Notes under the pieces: model-generated
Seen by the model: only the letters and a program-made list of their open reading frames with translations
Database searches by the model: none
Told to the model about the DNA's origin: nothing
Source: Gammaproteobacteria bacterium 45_16_T64
GTDB taxonomy: Bacteria; Pseudomonadota; Gammaproteobacteria; Pseudomonadales; Ketobacteraceae
Length of the DNA stretch: 64,000 nt
Assembly (NCBI GenBank): GCA_002162955.1
Contig: MABD01000008.1
Coordinates: 1-64,000 of the forward strand
Direction: 5' to 3'
In this document: positions 1-7,230 of the stretch, in pieces
Layout: every line of letters begins with the position of its first letter
How positions within the stretch are numbered: position 1 is the stretch's first letter
Made by a program: the position numbers and the translations under genes

Positions 1-285
1 ATGGATGATTTTGGCACCGGCCATTCGTCGTTGTCTCAGCTGAAGCGTTTGCCCATTGATACATTAAAGATTGATCGAAGTTTTATTATCGATATTGAAA
101 CCGACTCCCAAGACTACCAGATTATCGAAGTGATCGTCGCAATGGCCCGAAAACTGGGTGTTGCAGTTGTGGCAGAAGGTATCGAGAGCAAAACTCAGCT
201 AGAGCTTCTAAAACAAGCAGGTTGCGATATGGGGCAGGGCATATATTTTGGGGAGCCGGAGGGGAGGGATAATTTGAAAATTTAA
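1..285 (+). CDS. C-terminal part of an EAL-domain c-di-GMP phosphodiesterase (truncated by window edge)
   Basis: The first residues, MDDFGTGHSSL, match the DDFGTGYSSL segment in the middle of EAL domains, so the gene starts upstream of the window and the initial ATG is not the true start. Further EAL signatures follow: LPIDTLKIDRSFI, a long helix, VVAEGIES, and GCDMGQGIYFGEPE, the usual end of the domain. EAL enzymes linearise cyclic di-GMP. The catalytic EAL motif itself and any sensory or GGDEF domain lie outside, so activity cannot be judged. The protein ends about ten residues after the domain. Confidence 0.93.
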   Translation: MDDFGTGHSSLSQLKRLPIDTLKIDRSFIIDIETDSQDYQIIEVIVAMARKLGVAVVAEGIESKTQLELLKQAGCDMGQGIYFGEPEGRDNLKI

Positions 286-304
286 CCTGGGAAATAGGTT
301 TTTT
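284..304 (+). terminator. Weak hairpin terminator after the EAL gene
   Basis: AACCT (284-288) pairs with AGGTT (296-300) across a 7-nt loop and is followed by four T. It overlaps the stop codon of the EAL gene. The stem is short, so this is only a plausible weak terminator. Confidence 0.35.
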
Positions 305-408
305 GAAAAATGACATTTGTTCCATCTGATTTATCAACAAAAGCGGCAACTGCACCCCCGGACTTTTGCTGACAAATCATTTTTTACTGCAAGGAGTTTA
401 GACCTAGA

Positions 409-1161
409 CTAAAGTTGATTGCTGTATCCTAGTGGTGCTATGACGGAATCAGGGTTAAATCCAGTTACATCAACATCGTTTTCGAATAATTCCAACACGG
501 TGTGGGTTTCAGATGTTGCGTACGTATTACAGGAACTAGGGCTTCCTTCGGAAGCTGCTTCAATAGTTTGAGCCGTTGTGTCCGTATAGACAAAGCCGGT
601 TTCATTGACTTCAACCACTATTTTCGTTATCAAAGCCCGTGTATATTGGGTGCCCGTGCAGTCACTTGTACTGTATATTGATGTGACTCCATCATTATTG
701 AAGGTGAAGTACCCATCTACGTATGAGGAGAAGCGAGCTTGTACAATGTAGCCTTTCGAAGTGGCAAATGCATATAGCCTAGGTTCGTACCCCATTGAAT
801 CCCCAAGAATAGTTCCGTCAGCACTAATTACTTTAATGCTAAGGTCCTTACATTCAATGCTACCATCAGCATTGATTGCGCTAATGGCTTGGCCCACTTC
901 ACAGTCACCTGTAAGGGTATTCTGCTTTTCATCATCGCTAAGAGCGCTGATTTCAGCACCGTCAAAGCTAATTCCTTCACCAGCAGTGTAAGTGTTGTCA
1001 GTAATAGCAGTACTATTCTTGTCGATTCTATTGGCTAGCTCACTAAAATTTGCGTTAACTTCTGCTGCTACAGCAGGAGTGTCTGCAGAGAATTCAACAA
1101 GGTCAGCCGCTGGTGCTGAAAGAGAAACGAGGCTAAGGCCTAATGCTAAATATTTATACAT
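409..1161 (-). CDS. Secreted protein of unknown function
   Basis: A 250-residue protein with a clear Sec signal peptide (MYKYLALGLSLVSLSAPAAD, cleavage near residue 19). The mature start, with a VAAEVNANFSELANRI-type helix, resembles the short stalk segments seen in many exported gammaproteobacterial proteins and tail-fibre-like collars. A paired-cysteine stretch follows (TGDCEVGQAISAINADGSIECKD, about residues 85-107), then a beta-rich C-terminal half with two further cysteines. No catalytic motif is recognisable. It lies 22 bp downstream of a tiny lipoprotein on the same strand, so the two are probably co-transcribed and both act at the envelope. Confidence 0.7.
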   Translation of the reverse strand: MYKYLALGLSLVSLSAPAADLVEFSADTPAVAAEVNANFSELANRIDKNSTAITDNTYTAGEGISFDGAEISALSDDEKQNTLTGDCEVGQAISAINADGSIECKDLSIKVISADGTILGDSMGYEPRLYAFATSKGYIVQARFSSYVDGYFTFNNDGVTSIYSTSDCTGTQYTRALITKIVVEVNETGFVYTDTTAQTIEAASEGSPSSCNTYATSETHTVLELFENDVDVTGFNPDSVIAPLGYSNQL

Positions 1162-1183
1162 CTTTTTACTCCGTAAATTTTGA

Positions 1184-1333
1184 TTACTGCCAGGTGTCTT
1201 TGTCCCAAGAACCTGAATTCCAATTTAGTTGGTTTGTTTGATCTCGTGTCGTTCCATCATCATCACCGCCAGATGAACCGCTGCCACAGCTAACCAATAA
1301 AGCTACCGACATAATGAGAATTACTTTTTTCAT
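1184..1333 (-). CDS. Small 49-residue lipoprotein
   Basis: Read on the minus strand from ATG at 1333 to TAA at 1184. It begins MKKVILIMSVALLVSCGSG: a basic start, a hydrophobic stretch and a lipobox (LVSC), so the mature N-terminus is a lipidated cysteine. The remaining 33 residues are a Gly/Ser linker, an Asp triplet, and a Trp/Asn/Gln-rich tail ending in WQ. An AAGGAA lies about 15 nt upstream of the ATG. It is followed after 22 bp by the secreted protein at 409-1161, suggesting one transcript. The function is unknown; the whole gene could be a linker-type lipoprotein tethering a partner. Confidence 0.72.
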   Translation of the reverse strand: MKKVILIMSVALLVSCGSGSSGGDDDGTTRDQTNQLNWNSGSWDKDTWQ

Positions 1334-1561
1334 AGAATAACGTTAACGTTCCTTTGTTATGTAGAGGCGACCGTAAAATGTTGTGTCAATCCTACGGCGG
1401 CGCTTTTATACCACAAAAGCTGATGTTTATGTGACCCGTGTTACAAAAATCAATAAAACCTGGTGGCATTCAATCAGCTGACTTGAAAATATCGATGCCA
1501 AGCATCATTAATCTCAGATATCATAGCGACATACATTTCACTGTTTATTTTGGAGTTTTAC

Positions 1562-2065
1562 ATGGGGCGGTATCGACCACCGAGGCCTTATAGTTCACCG
1601 TATATCACGCTTGCAGGTAAGGTGATGCTGGAAGATGAGCTACGTTTCTTGGGTTATACAAAGCGACCTGAGGTGACGAAAGCCCTTGCCGCAGCGGCTG
1701 CAGAGGGTGACAGGTCCGAGAATGCCGAATATATCTATCGGAAAAAACAACTGAGGGAAATTGACAGTCGTTTGCAGTACTTGGTGAAACGTTTAGAAAA
1801 ACTGACCTGTGTGGATCAAAAACCTGACGACGAGTCTAAGGTGTTCTTTGCAGCCTGGGTGATCCTTGAGGATGAAGACGGGGCGGAATTGACTTACCGG
1901 CTCGTTGGGCCTGATGAAACCGATGCTAAAAAGGGTTGGATCAGTATTGATTCTCCGGTTGCGAAAGCACTGCTTAAAAAGCAAGTTGGGGATGAAGTGG
2001 CGGTGAAAACACCAAGCAGTGACGTATATTACGAGATAATGGCAATACACTATGATGAACCCTGA
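1562..2065 (+). CDS. greB: Transcript cleavage factor GreB
   Basis: GreB rescues backtracked RNA polymerase by entering the secondary channel and stimulating cleavage of the nascent RNA 3' end. The 167-residue product has the family layout: a start MGRYRPPRPY, ITLAGKVMLEDELRFL, then AAAEGDRSENAEYIYRKKQLREID, the coiled-coil tip with the acidic D-S-E-N residues that act at the polymerase active site, and a C-terminal FKBP-like domain (YRLVGPDETDAKKGWISIDSPVAKALL). The R-K-rich start and YIYRKKQLREID favour GreB over GreA. The ATG at 1562 is chosen because GGAG at 1552-1555 sits 6 nt upstream; an in-frame TTG at 1550 would overlap that site. Confidence 0.95.
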   Translation: MGRYRPPRPYSSPYITLAGKVMLEDELRFLGYTKRPEVTKALAAAAAEGDRSENAEYIYRKKQLREIDSRLQYLVKRLEKLTCVDQKPDDESKVFFAAWVILEDEDGAELTYRLVGPDETDAKKGWISIDSPVAKALLKKQVGDEVAVKTPSSDVYYEIMAIHYDEP

Positions 2066-2082
2066 ATACGAGGGTTTACTCA

Positions 2083-2871
2083 TTATCGTGGAATATTGTA
2101 GCGGTTAAGAACATGTTGGTATGCTTGTGATTTCTTGAACTGGGTTAACGCTGTAGCGAATTGTTCTGCAAGTACGATGTGTTTTTTTGTTTTGGAGAAT
2201 CCCAGGTAGGCAGGCAAGCGTGATACAGAAGGGGTAATGATGGTGATTTTTTCTCTCAATCCCATTCTATTTGCTGCAATGTGAAGATCCGTTTTATTTG
2301 CGATCCCCAGCTCATATCGCCTGCTTGTGATTAGTTTGATCTGTTGTGCGAGGGTGTTTACGGCATATTTTCTGATATATGATGCGTCGTCAAATGTCTT
2401 GTTGTAGGAGAAGGCACGGGTTGTTACTACAGTATGATCTTTTAGTTGGAGCATATCACCGGAATATAAGATGGGTGAGGTGTTGTTGCTGTAGGTGAAA
2501 AATGTATTTTCTACAAAAGATAGTGTGTTGCCTGGTAAGAAGTAAGTGTATCTCTCCCGCTCGGGGCGCTTGCTGATATAGCTAACGGCATCAACTCCAC
2601 CAGCTTCAAGAAGTACAAGAGCCCTGGCCCAAGGAACATTTTTGAAAGAAATTGTCCAATTAAGTTTTGCGGCAACCGCTCGAATGAGGTCAGCATGAAC
2701 ACCAGCCAGCTTACCCTCAACCATAATTTCAAAAGGCGGGTAGTCCTGAGTTCCGCCATGTGCAATCTCCAGCCTAACTCGACTCTCGTCAGCAAAGCTT
2801 ATAGAGCAGATCCCAAAAAGAAACAAACAGATGATTCGCATCGTCATTCCCATGGTTAATGAGGAAGGCAT
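2083..2871 (-). CDS. Periplasmic solute-binding protein, family 3 (SBP_bac_3-like)
   Basis: A 262-residue exported protein whose body (DYPPFEIMVEGKLAGVHADLIRAVAAKLNWTISFKNVPWARALVLLEAGGVDAVSYISKRPERERYTYFL) matches the amino-acid binding family PF00497, the ligand-binding fold of polar amino-acid ABC transporters and some sensor domains. No permease or ATPase gene is adjacent, so it may be an orphan binding protein, as is common in marine gammaproteobacteria. The start is uncertain: the signal peptide (MRIICLFLFGICSISFADE) begins about ten residues in, and ATG codons at 2871, 2853, 2847 and 2841 are all in frame. It ends 17 bp from greB in convergent orientation. Confidence 0.82.
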   Translation of the reverse strand: MPSSLTMGMTMRIICLFLFGICSISFADESRVRLEIAHGGTQDYPPFEIMVEGKLAGVHADLIRAVAAKLNWTISFKNVPWARALVLLEAGGVDAVSYISKRPERERYTYFLPGNTLSFVENTFFTYSNNTSPILYSGDMLQLKDHTVVTTRAFSYNKTFDDASYIRKYAVNTLAQQIKLITSRRYELGIANKTDLHIAANRMGLREKITIITPSVSRLPAYLGFSKTKKHIVLAEQFATALTQFKKSQAYQHVLNRYNIPR

Positions 2872-2934
2872 TTAATATTAGCACAGTTTCTACCGTAGAT
2901 ATTTTGACTAATGGTATGAGTAAAATGTTACCCC

Positions 2935-3181
2935 TTAACCTTTAAGGAAATATTGACAATTGTTGTCGAGAAATTGTGAAGGGCTTGTCCCATACTTTTC
3001 TTGAACCCGCGAGATTCATTGTGCATTCACTAACAATAGCTTTGTAATTTGTACCATCCTCTTGTAGTTGCCTGCTCAGGGTTCGTATCGTTAATCCTAA
3101 CGTCTCAGCTGAACGTGTAAGCTCTACGGAAGATTGATCAGTATTGGTTTTCCGGATAAGAGTAGAAACTCGATAAATCAA
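2935..3181 (-). pseudogene. Remnant of an AraC-family regulator
   Basis: On the minus strand this encodes SAETLGLTIRTLSRQLQEDGTNYKAIVSE, the first helix-turn-helix of an OruR/VirS-type AraC protein (compare SRYLNMNSQTLRRRLKAEGTSYHEI in the intact regulator at 5015). The reading frame then loses homology after NLA. In the +1 frame the next bases read QEKYGTSPSQFL, the conserved end of the second helix-turn-helix, and stop at 2935. About 35 residues between the two parts are missing, and the whole N-terminal sensor domain is absent because the segment abuts a terminator. It is therefore a deleted, frameshifted fossil, not a functional gene. Confidence 0.7.
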
Positions 3182-3208
3182 CCACCGCTTGGCATTACCA
3201 AGCGGTGG
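3182..3208 (-). terminator. Terminator of the crotonase gene
   Basis: CCACCGCTTGG (3182-3192) and CCAAGCGGTGG (3198-3208) form a perfect 11-bp stem with a 5-nt loop. On the minus strand it lies 26 bp after the crotonase stop and is followed by a moderately T-rich stretch. It also marks the boundary of the AraC fossil. Confidence 0.7.
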
Positions 3209-3234
3209 ATTCAGTTTTACATAAGCCAGTTAGA

Positions 3235-4020
3235 TTATGCTCCCACGAAAGTGGGCTTACGCTTTTGAAAAAATGCCATTGCGCCTTCTTTGGCATCTTT
3301 GCTGGTAATCGTAATATTTTGTCGTTTGGCTTCTAAATCAATGGTTTCAGATAGACTCATTTGTGCAGCTTGCTGCAAGATTTCTTTACTGTAACGTTGA
3401 GACAGCGGAGCGCCTCTGACAAGTGACTCGGCCCATTGTTGGGTTTGAGTCGTAAGCTCATCGGTCTCTACAACGCGATTAACTAAGCCAAACTCCAAAC
3501 ACGTGGCAGCGGGCATTTTCTCAGAAGAAACAATCATTTCTAAGGCGCGTTTATGGCCAAGTCGGTTAAGCAGATGCCAATTTGCACCGCCATCAGGAAC
3601 CAATCCTATGGCAGCGAACGCTTGGTAAATATAGGCATCCTCAGACATGATGCCCAAGTCGCATACCATGGCTAGGGAACTTCCGATTCCCGCAGCTGCA
3701 CCTTGTACGGATGAAATAAAGAGCTTGGGTGATTCGTAAATTGCCATCAGAAAAGGTTTGTACTCAACCATTATCTGACTTTCAATATTCTCATGGTGTG
3801 TGCGATAGTTTTCGGTTAAGTCCGCTCCTGCGGAAAACCCTCTGCCTTCACTGGCGATAACCACTACGCGTACATCGGCGTCGTCATTTGCTCGCTCTAT
3901 AGCGATGAGTAAATCAGAACGCATTTGTTGATTGAATGCGTTCATTGCTTTCGGCCTATTTAGGCTTATGGTCGCTACTTGATTCACTACGCTGTAGTTG
4001 ACAGTGTCTAGATTGCTCAT
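3235..4020 (-). CDS. Enoyl-CoA hydratase/isomerase family protein
   Basis: A 261-residue crotonase-fold protein. It shows VATISLNRPKAMNAFN, then SEGRGFSAGADL (first oxyanion-hole segment), and VQGAAAGIGSSLAMVCDLGIMSEDAYIYQAFAAIGLVPDGGANWHLLNRLG, containing the second oxyanion-hole glycine and the region where catalytic acidic residues lie. The presence of Asp in PDGGA, with no Glu at the first classical position, is more like the PaaG/isomerase branch than classical hydratase. It likely hydrates or isomerises an enoyl-CoA in the cytoplasm. GGAG sits 7 nt before the ATG. It follows the SDR at 4077 on the same strand, but an intrinsic terminator lies between them. Confidence 0.9.
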   Translation of the reverse strand: MSNLDTVNYSVVNQVATISLNRPKAMNAFNQQMRSDLLIAIERANDDADVRVVVIASEGRGFSAGADLTENYRTHHENIESQIMVEYKPFLMAIYESPKLFISSVQGAAAGIGSSLAMVCDLGIMSEDAYIYQAFAAIGLVPDGGANWHLLNRLGHKRALEMIVSSEKMPAATCLEFGLVNRVVETDELTTQTQQWAESLVRGAPLSQRYSKEILQQAAQMSLSETIDLEAKRQNITITSKDAKEGAMAFFQKRKPTFVGA

Positions 4021-4031
4021 GTAGGTGCTCC

Positions 4032-4053
4032 AAAAAAGCCCGCTGACGCGGGC
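4032..4053 (-). terminator. Intrinsic terminator/attenuator between the SDR and crotonase genes
   Basis: On the minus strand GCCCGC, a 4-nt loop and GCGGGC (4053-4038) are followed at once by six T (4037-4032). This is a textbook intrinsic terminator. Its T tract touches the GGAG ribosome-binding site of the crotonase gene. Transcripts from the SDR gene should mostly stop here, so the crotonase gene depends on read-through or its own promoter. Confidence 0.8.
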
Positions 4054-4076
4054 AAAATATCAGATTGAATTACGTG

Positions 4077-4847
4077 TCATTTTGGTTGCATTCGTATACC
4101 GCCATCAAGACGGATACACTCGCCATTGATGTAGTCGTTTTCGGCAATAAATTTCGCTAAGTGGGCGATTTCTGACGGCTTTCCAAGTCGCTGTGGGTAA
4201 AGCACGCTAGCGGATAAACTATTTACCGCAGCTTCAGGTAATGAATCGAATAGGGGGGTATGTATTAGTCCTGGTACGATGGTGTTCACGCGAATACCGT
4301 AAGACGATAAATCACGGGCAATGGGTAGGGTCATACCAACAATACCACTCTTTGATGCGCTATAGGCAGCCTGGCCCATTTGGCCTTCATAGGCTGCTAT
4401 GGATGCAGTATTGATAATCACGCCACGGCCATTGTTCTCATCAATGGGGGCTTGCTTCGTCATTTGGGTTGCGACAAGGCGAAGTACGTTGAAGGTTCCT
4501 ACAAGATTGACGTTTATGACTTTCTGAAATGTGTCGAGAGGGAAGGGGGCGCCTTTACTCACGGTTTTACGTGCGTCACCGATGCCTGCGTAGTTGTTGC
4601 ATATGTGAATATCACCGAATGTCTCTACGGTGTTTGCAATAGCAGCTTCAACAGATTCTTCATCCGTTACGTTGACGCTGTTGTATATAACGCTTTCCCC
4701 AAGTTCATCGGCGATGGCGGCGCCGCGCTCATTGTTCATATCAAAGATGGATACTTTAATGCCGAGTTCGACGTATAGGCGAACAGTTGCTTCGCCGAGG
4801 CCAGATGCCCCACCGGTAACGATGGCGACTTTGTCTTGTAAGATCAT
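4077..4847 (-). CDS. Short-chain dehydrogenase, HSD10-like 3-hydroxyacyl-CoA dehydrogenase
   Basis: A 256-residue classical SDR. The cofactor motif TGGASGLG is at residues 11-18, an acidic residue follows beta-2 (IFDMNN, predicting NAD), the NNYAG motif is near residue 85, and the catalytic Ser (NTASIAAYEG), Tyr and Lys (YSASKSG) are present, with RVNTIVPGLIHTPLF and a C-terminal GECIRLDGGIRM. The spacing and the KGAPFPLDTFQKVINVNLVGTFNV segment match type II 3-hydroxyacyl-CoA dehydrogenases (HSD10/FabG-like), which oxidise 3-hydroxyacyl-CoA in beta-oxidation. AGGAG precedes the ATG. It is divergent from the AraC pair starting at 5015, a likely regulator of it. Confidence 0.9.
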   Translation of the reverse strand: MILQDKVAIVTGGASGLGEATVRLYVELGIKVSIFDMNNERGAAIADELGESVIYNSVNVTDEESVEAAIANTVETFGDIHICNNYAGIGDARKTVSKGAPFPLDTFQKVINVNLVGTFNVLRLVATQMTKQAPIDENNGRGVIINTASIAAYEGQMGQAAYSASKSGIVGMTLPIARDLSSYGIRVNTIVPGLIHTPLFDSLPEAAVNSLSASVLYPQRLGKPSEIAHLAKFIAENDYINGECIRLDGGIRMQPK

Positions 4848-5014
4848 ATTGCGTAACTCCTAATGCAGGGCCAGGAAGTGTAAAGTGATAGCGGATTTGG
4901 CCTCTGGATGACGTCAATAGTAAGAGAATGTCCTGTGAATACAATGGCAAGCACTATTGCAAAAATAGGCAAAAAGTTACACCATGGAAGTTGGGTTAAT
5001 CATTGGGTTTCATC

Positions 5015-6061
5015 ATGTCGTCATTTACCATATCATCACAATTCGTCAACAAAATGCTTGAAGGCGCGGTGGATGCTGGGTGTGATATAACACGGTTGTT
5101 GATAAATGCCGGCCTATCTGATGCATTGTTGAATGAGCCAAAATCCCGTATTACTACGCAGAAATTTGGTGATCTGAGTCGCTCACTTATCGCAGAGATG
5201 CAAGATGTCACGATGGGCCTATTAGATAAGCCAATGAAGGTAGATTCGTTCAAAGTATTAACATACTACCTGCTTCATTCTACTAATCTGATGGAAGCGT
5301 TTCGGGCGTACGTGGAATATATGAATTTATTCGACAATAGCTTTCAGCATGAATTTCATGAAGCACATGACCGTTACGTCTATAGACTTAATCGAATGCC
5401 AGACTCAATGGTGGAAAATAGTTTTGTGGTCGAGTATTTTTTGGTAACACTACATCGAATCTGCTGTTGGTTATCGGGGAAAAGAATCCCTATTGAAAAA
5501 GTAGAACTGGATTATGAGACTCCGACCTACCATGAGGAGTATCGGCATCTATTTTTAGGGGCTCCCGTGTTTTTCGAACAGAATACCTGTTCTATGTCAT
5601 TCCAGGCCAAACATTTAGATGTACTTTGTCGACAGGATCTGGAGGCGTTAAAACAGCTACTAAGAGATGCGCCTATTTCACTATTAACACAAACGTTAAC
5701 GAGCAATGATATACCTTCTACCATTAGACACTGGATGGAGAATGAATTGTTGTCGAAAGGGTTGTCTCCAGACTTGAATGATGCGTCTAGGTATCTCAAT
5801 ATGAATTCCCAAACGCTGCGTCGTCGCCTCAAGGCTGAGGGGACGTCTTATCATGAAATAAAGCAGCAAGTACGCAGAGATGCAGCTATTAACCTGTTGA
5901 ATAACGATGCTTCCCGTATTGAGGATATCGCCTATCAGGTTGGATTCTCTGAACCGAGTACGTTTATTCGGGCTTTTAAAGGCTGGACAGGTTTAACGCC
6001 TTTGGCCTATAAGAAGTCTTTGCTACCAGTGGTAAACGTAGGAGTGGCGATAGGTGAGTAA
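5015..6061 (+). CDS. AraC-family regulator (OruR/VirS type), first of a tandem pair
   Basis: About 348 residues. The N-terminal half is the arabinose-binding-like domain PF12625 (FVNKMLEGAVDAGCDITRLL ... LLHSTNLMEAFRAYVEYMNLFDNSF), used by VirS and OruR to sense a metabolite. The C-terminal 100 residues carry two helix-turn-helices: SRYLNMNSQTLRRRLKAEGTSY and IEDIAYQVGFSEPSTFIRAFKGWTGLTP. ATG at 5015 is preferred to the in-frame TTG at 5003. It diverges from the SDR/crotonase genes across about 165 bp and its end overlaps the next regulator by 8 nt, so the two are co-translated. It probably controls the flanking catabolic genes; the ligand is unknown. Confidence 0.92.
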   Translation: MSSFTISSQFVNKMLEGAVDAGCDITRLLINAGLSDALLNEPKSRITTQKFGDLSRSLIAEMQDVTMGLLDKPMKVDSFKVLTYYLLHSTNLMEAFRAYVEYMNLFDNSFQHEFHEAHDRYVYRLNRMPDSMVENSFVVEYFLVTLHRICCWLSGKRIPIEKVELDYETPTYHEEYRHLFLGAPVFFEQNTCSMSFQAKHLDVLCRQDLEALKQLLRDAPISLLTQTLTSNDIPSTIRHWMENELLSKGLSPDLNDASRYLNMNSQTLRRRLKAEGTSYHEIKQQVRRDAAINLLNNDASRIEDIAYQVGFSEPSTFIRAFKGWTGLTPLAYKKSLLPVVNVGVAIGE

Positions 6062-7031
6062 AAATAATGCCTCAACCCAAGCGCCTATCTTTATGCTGAG
6101 GTTAGTAGAAGACCTTGCACTCAGTCATGGGTTAAGTATTGATGGTCTTCTTCAGATTGTGGCAGATAAACAATCCAAAGTGATTAGTACAATGGAGCTG
6201 GAAGCGGCGGTCCATTGGTTGTTGGCGGGTACTCAAAAGCCATGGCTTACCTTAGAGTTTGGAAAGCTCAGTAGCTATCGACAGCTTGATATTTTTGGCC
6301 CTTTAGTGGCGAGTTGCGAGACGGTCACTGAGGCGTTTGATGTATTTCATCAATATCAAAAATTATTACATCCTTATTTTGGGTTGGAAATTAAAGTGTT
6401 GGGTAATCGTTTGTGCCTTGAATATCGGTTAGCGGAATATCAGCCAATTGATAGTATTTATGCAGAGGTAATCTTAGGTGCCGTGCCTATTTGGGCGGAG
6501 CGTTTAACAGGGCGCAAACTGCCAATACATGAAGCTTGGTTTCGTCATTCGGCGCCGCCTCATATCGATAAATATAAAGAACATTTTCAATGCCCTTTGC
6601 TTTTTGAGCAAGAGATTGATGCATTATGGACTGATTCTAATTTACTCGATGTTTCTGTTTTGTCTGCTTCACCAGAATATCACTCGAAAATTAAGGAGCA
6701 AGCTGAGGTTCAGCTCAAGTCAATTGAAACGATGGCAGCGGAAATCAAGAGTATTATACGTAATGCGCTGCCTAAGGATCTTAACATTGATGAGGTCGCA
6801 GATATTCTACATTGCAGTGAGCGGACCATGCAAAGACGGATCGCAAAGGAGAATACAAACTTTAAGCTTCTTAAGCAGGAAGTAAGGACAGAGGAAGCCA
6901 TCAGGTTGCTAGAAACGACAGATCTTTCCATCGAAAATGTCGCGTTTCAGCTTGGATACGAACAGCGGAGTAGCTTTGCGGCAGCTTTTCAACGTTGGAC
7001 GGGTGTGAGCCCCGCCAAATGGCGCCAGTAA
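6054..7031 (+). CDS. AraC-family regulator (OruR/VirS type), second of a tandem pair
   Basis: 325 residues, starting with GTG at 6054 inside the end of the previous regulator, with GGAG about 10 nt upstream. The same layout is seen: a PF12625-like sensor region (LVEDLALSHGLSIDGLLQIV ... FGPLVASCETVTEAFDVFHQYQKLLHPYFG) and a C-terminal DNA-binding domain (VADILHCSERTMQRRIAKENTNFK and IENVAFQLGYEQRSSFAAAFQRWTGVSPAKW). The two tandem proteins are clearly divergent in sequence, so this is not a recent duplication. Coupled translation suggests a fixed ratio and possibly a heteromeric or two-signal control of the operon beginning at 7231. Confidence 0.92.
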   Translation: MSKNNASTQAPIFMLRLVEDLALSHGLSIDGLLQIVADKQSKVISTMELEAAVHWLLAGTQKPWLTLEFGKLSSYRQLDIFGPLVASCETVTEAFDVFHQYQKLLHPYFGLEIKVLGNRLCLEYRLAEYQPIDSIYAEVILGAVPIWAERLTGRKLPIHEAWFRHSAPPHIDKYKEHFQCPLLFEQEIDALWTDSNLLDVSVLSASPEYHSKIKEQAEVQLKSIETMAAEIKSIIRNALPKDLNIDEVADILHCSERTMQRRIAKENTNFKLLKQEVRTEEAIRLLETTDLSIENVAFQLGYEQRSSFAAAFQRWTGVSPAKWRQ

Positions 7032-7230
7032 CTCATTGAAATTACAGATTAATTGCCAATTGTTACCCATCGTTTACAATTTAACCTGGGTTTGGCGGCA
7101 AATCATACATATCTGCCGTCAGTTCACTTAATCTCCTTGTCACATCTCCTTTACTCTTAACTCTCTTAGAAGATTCGTAGGTTTAGCACATGCACCGTGT
7201 CGAGCCTGGTTATGTTAAAGGGGAGTTGGC

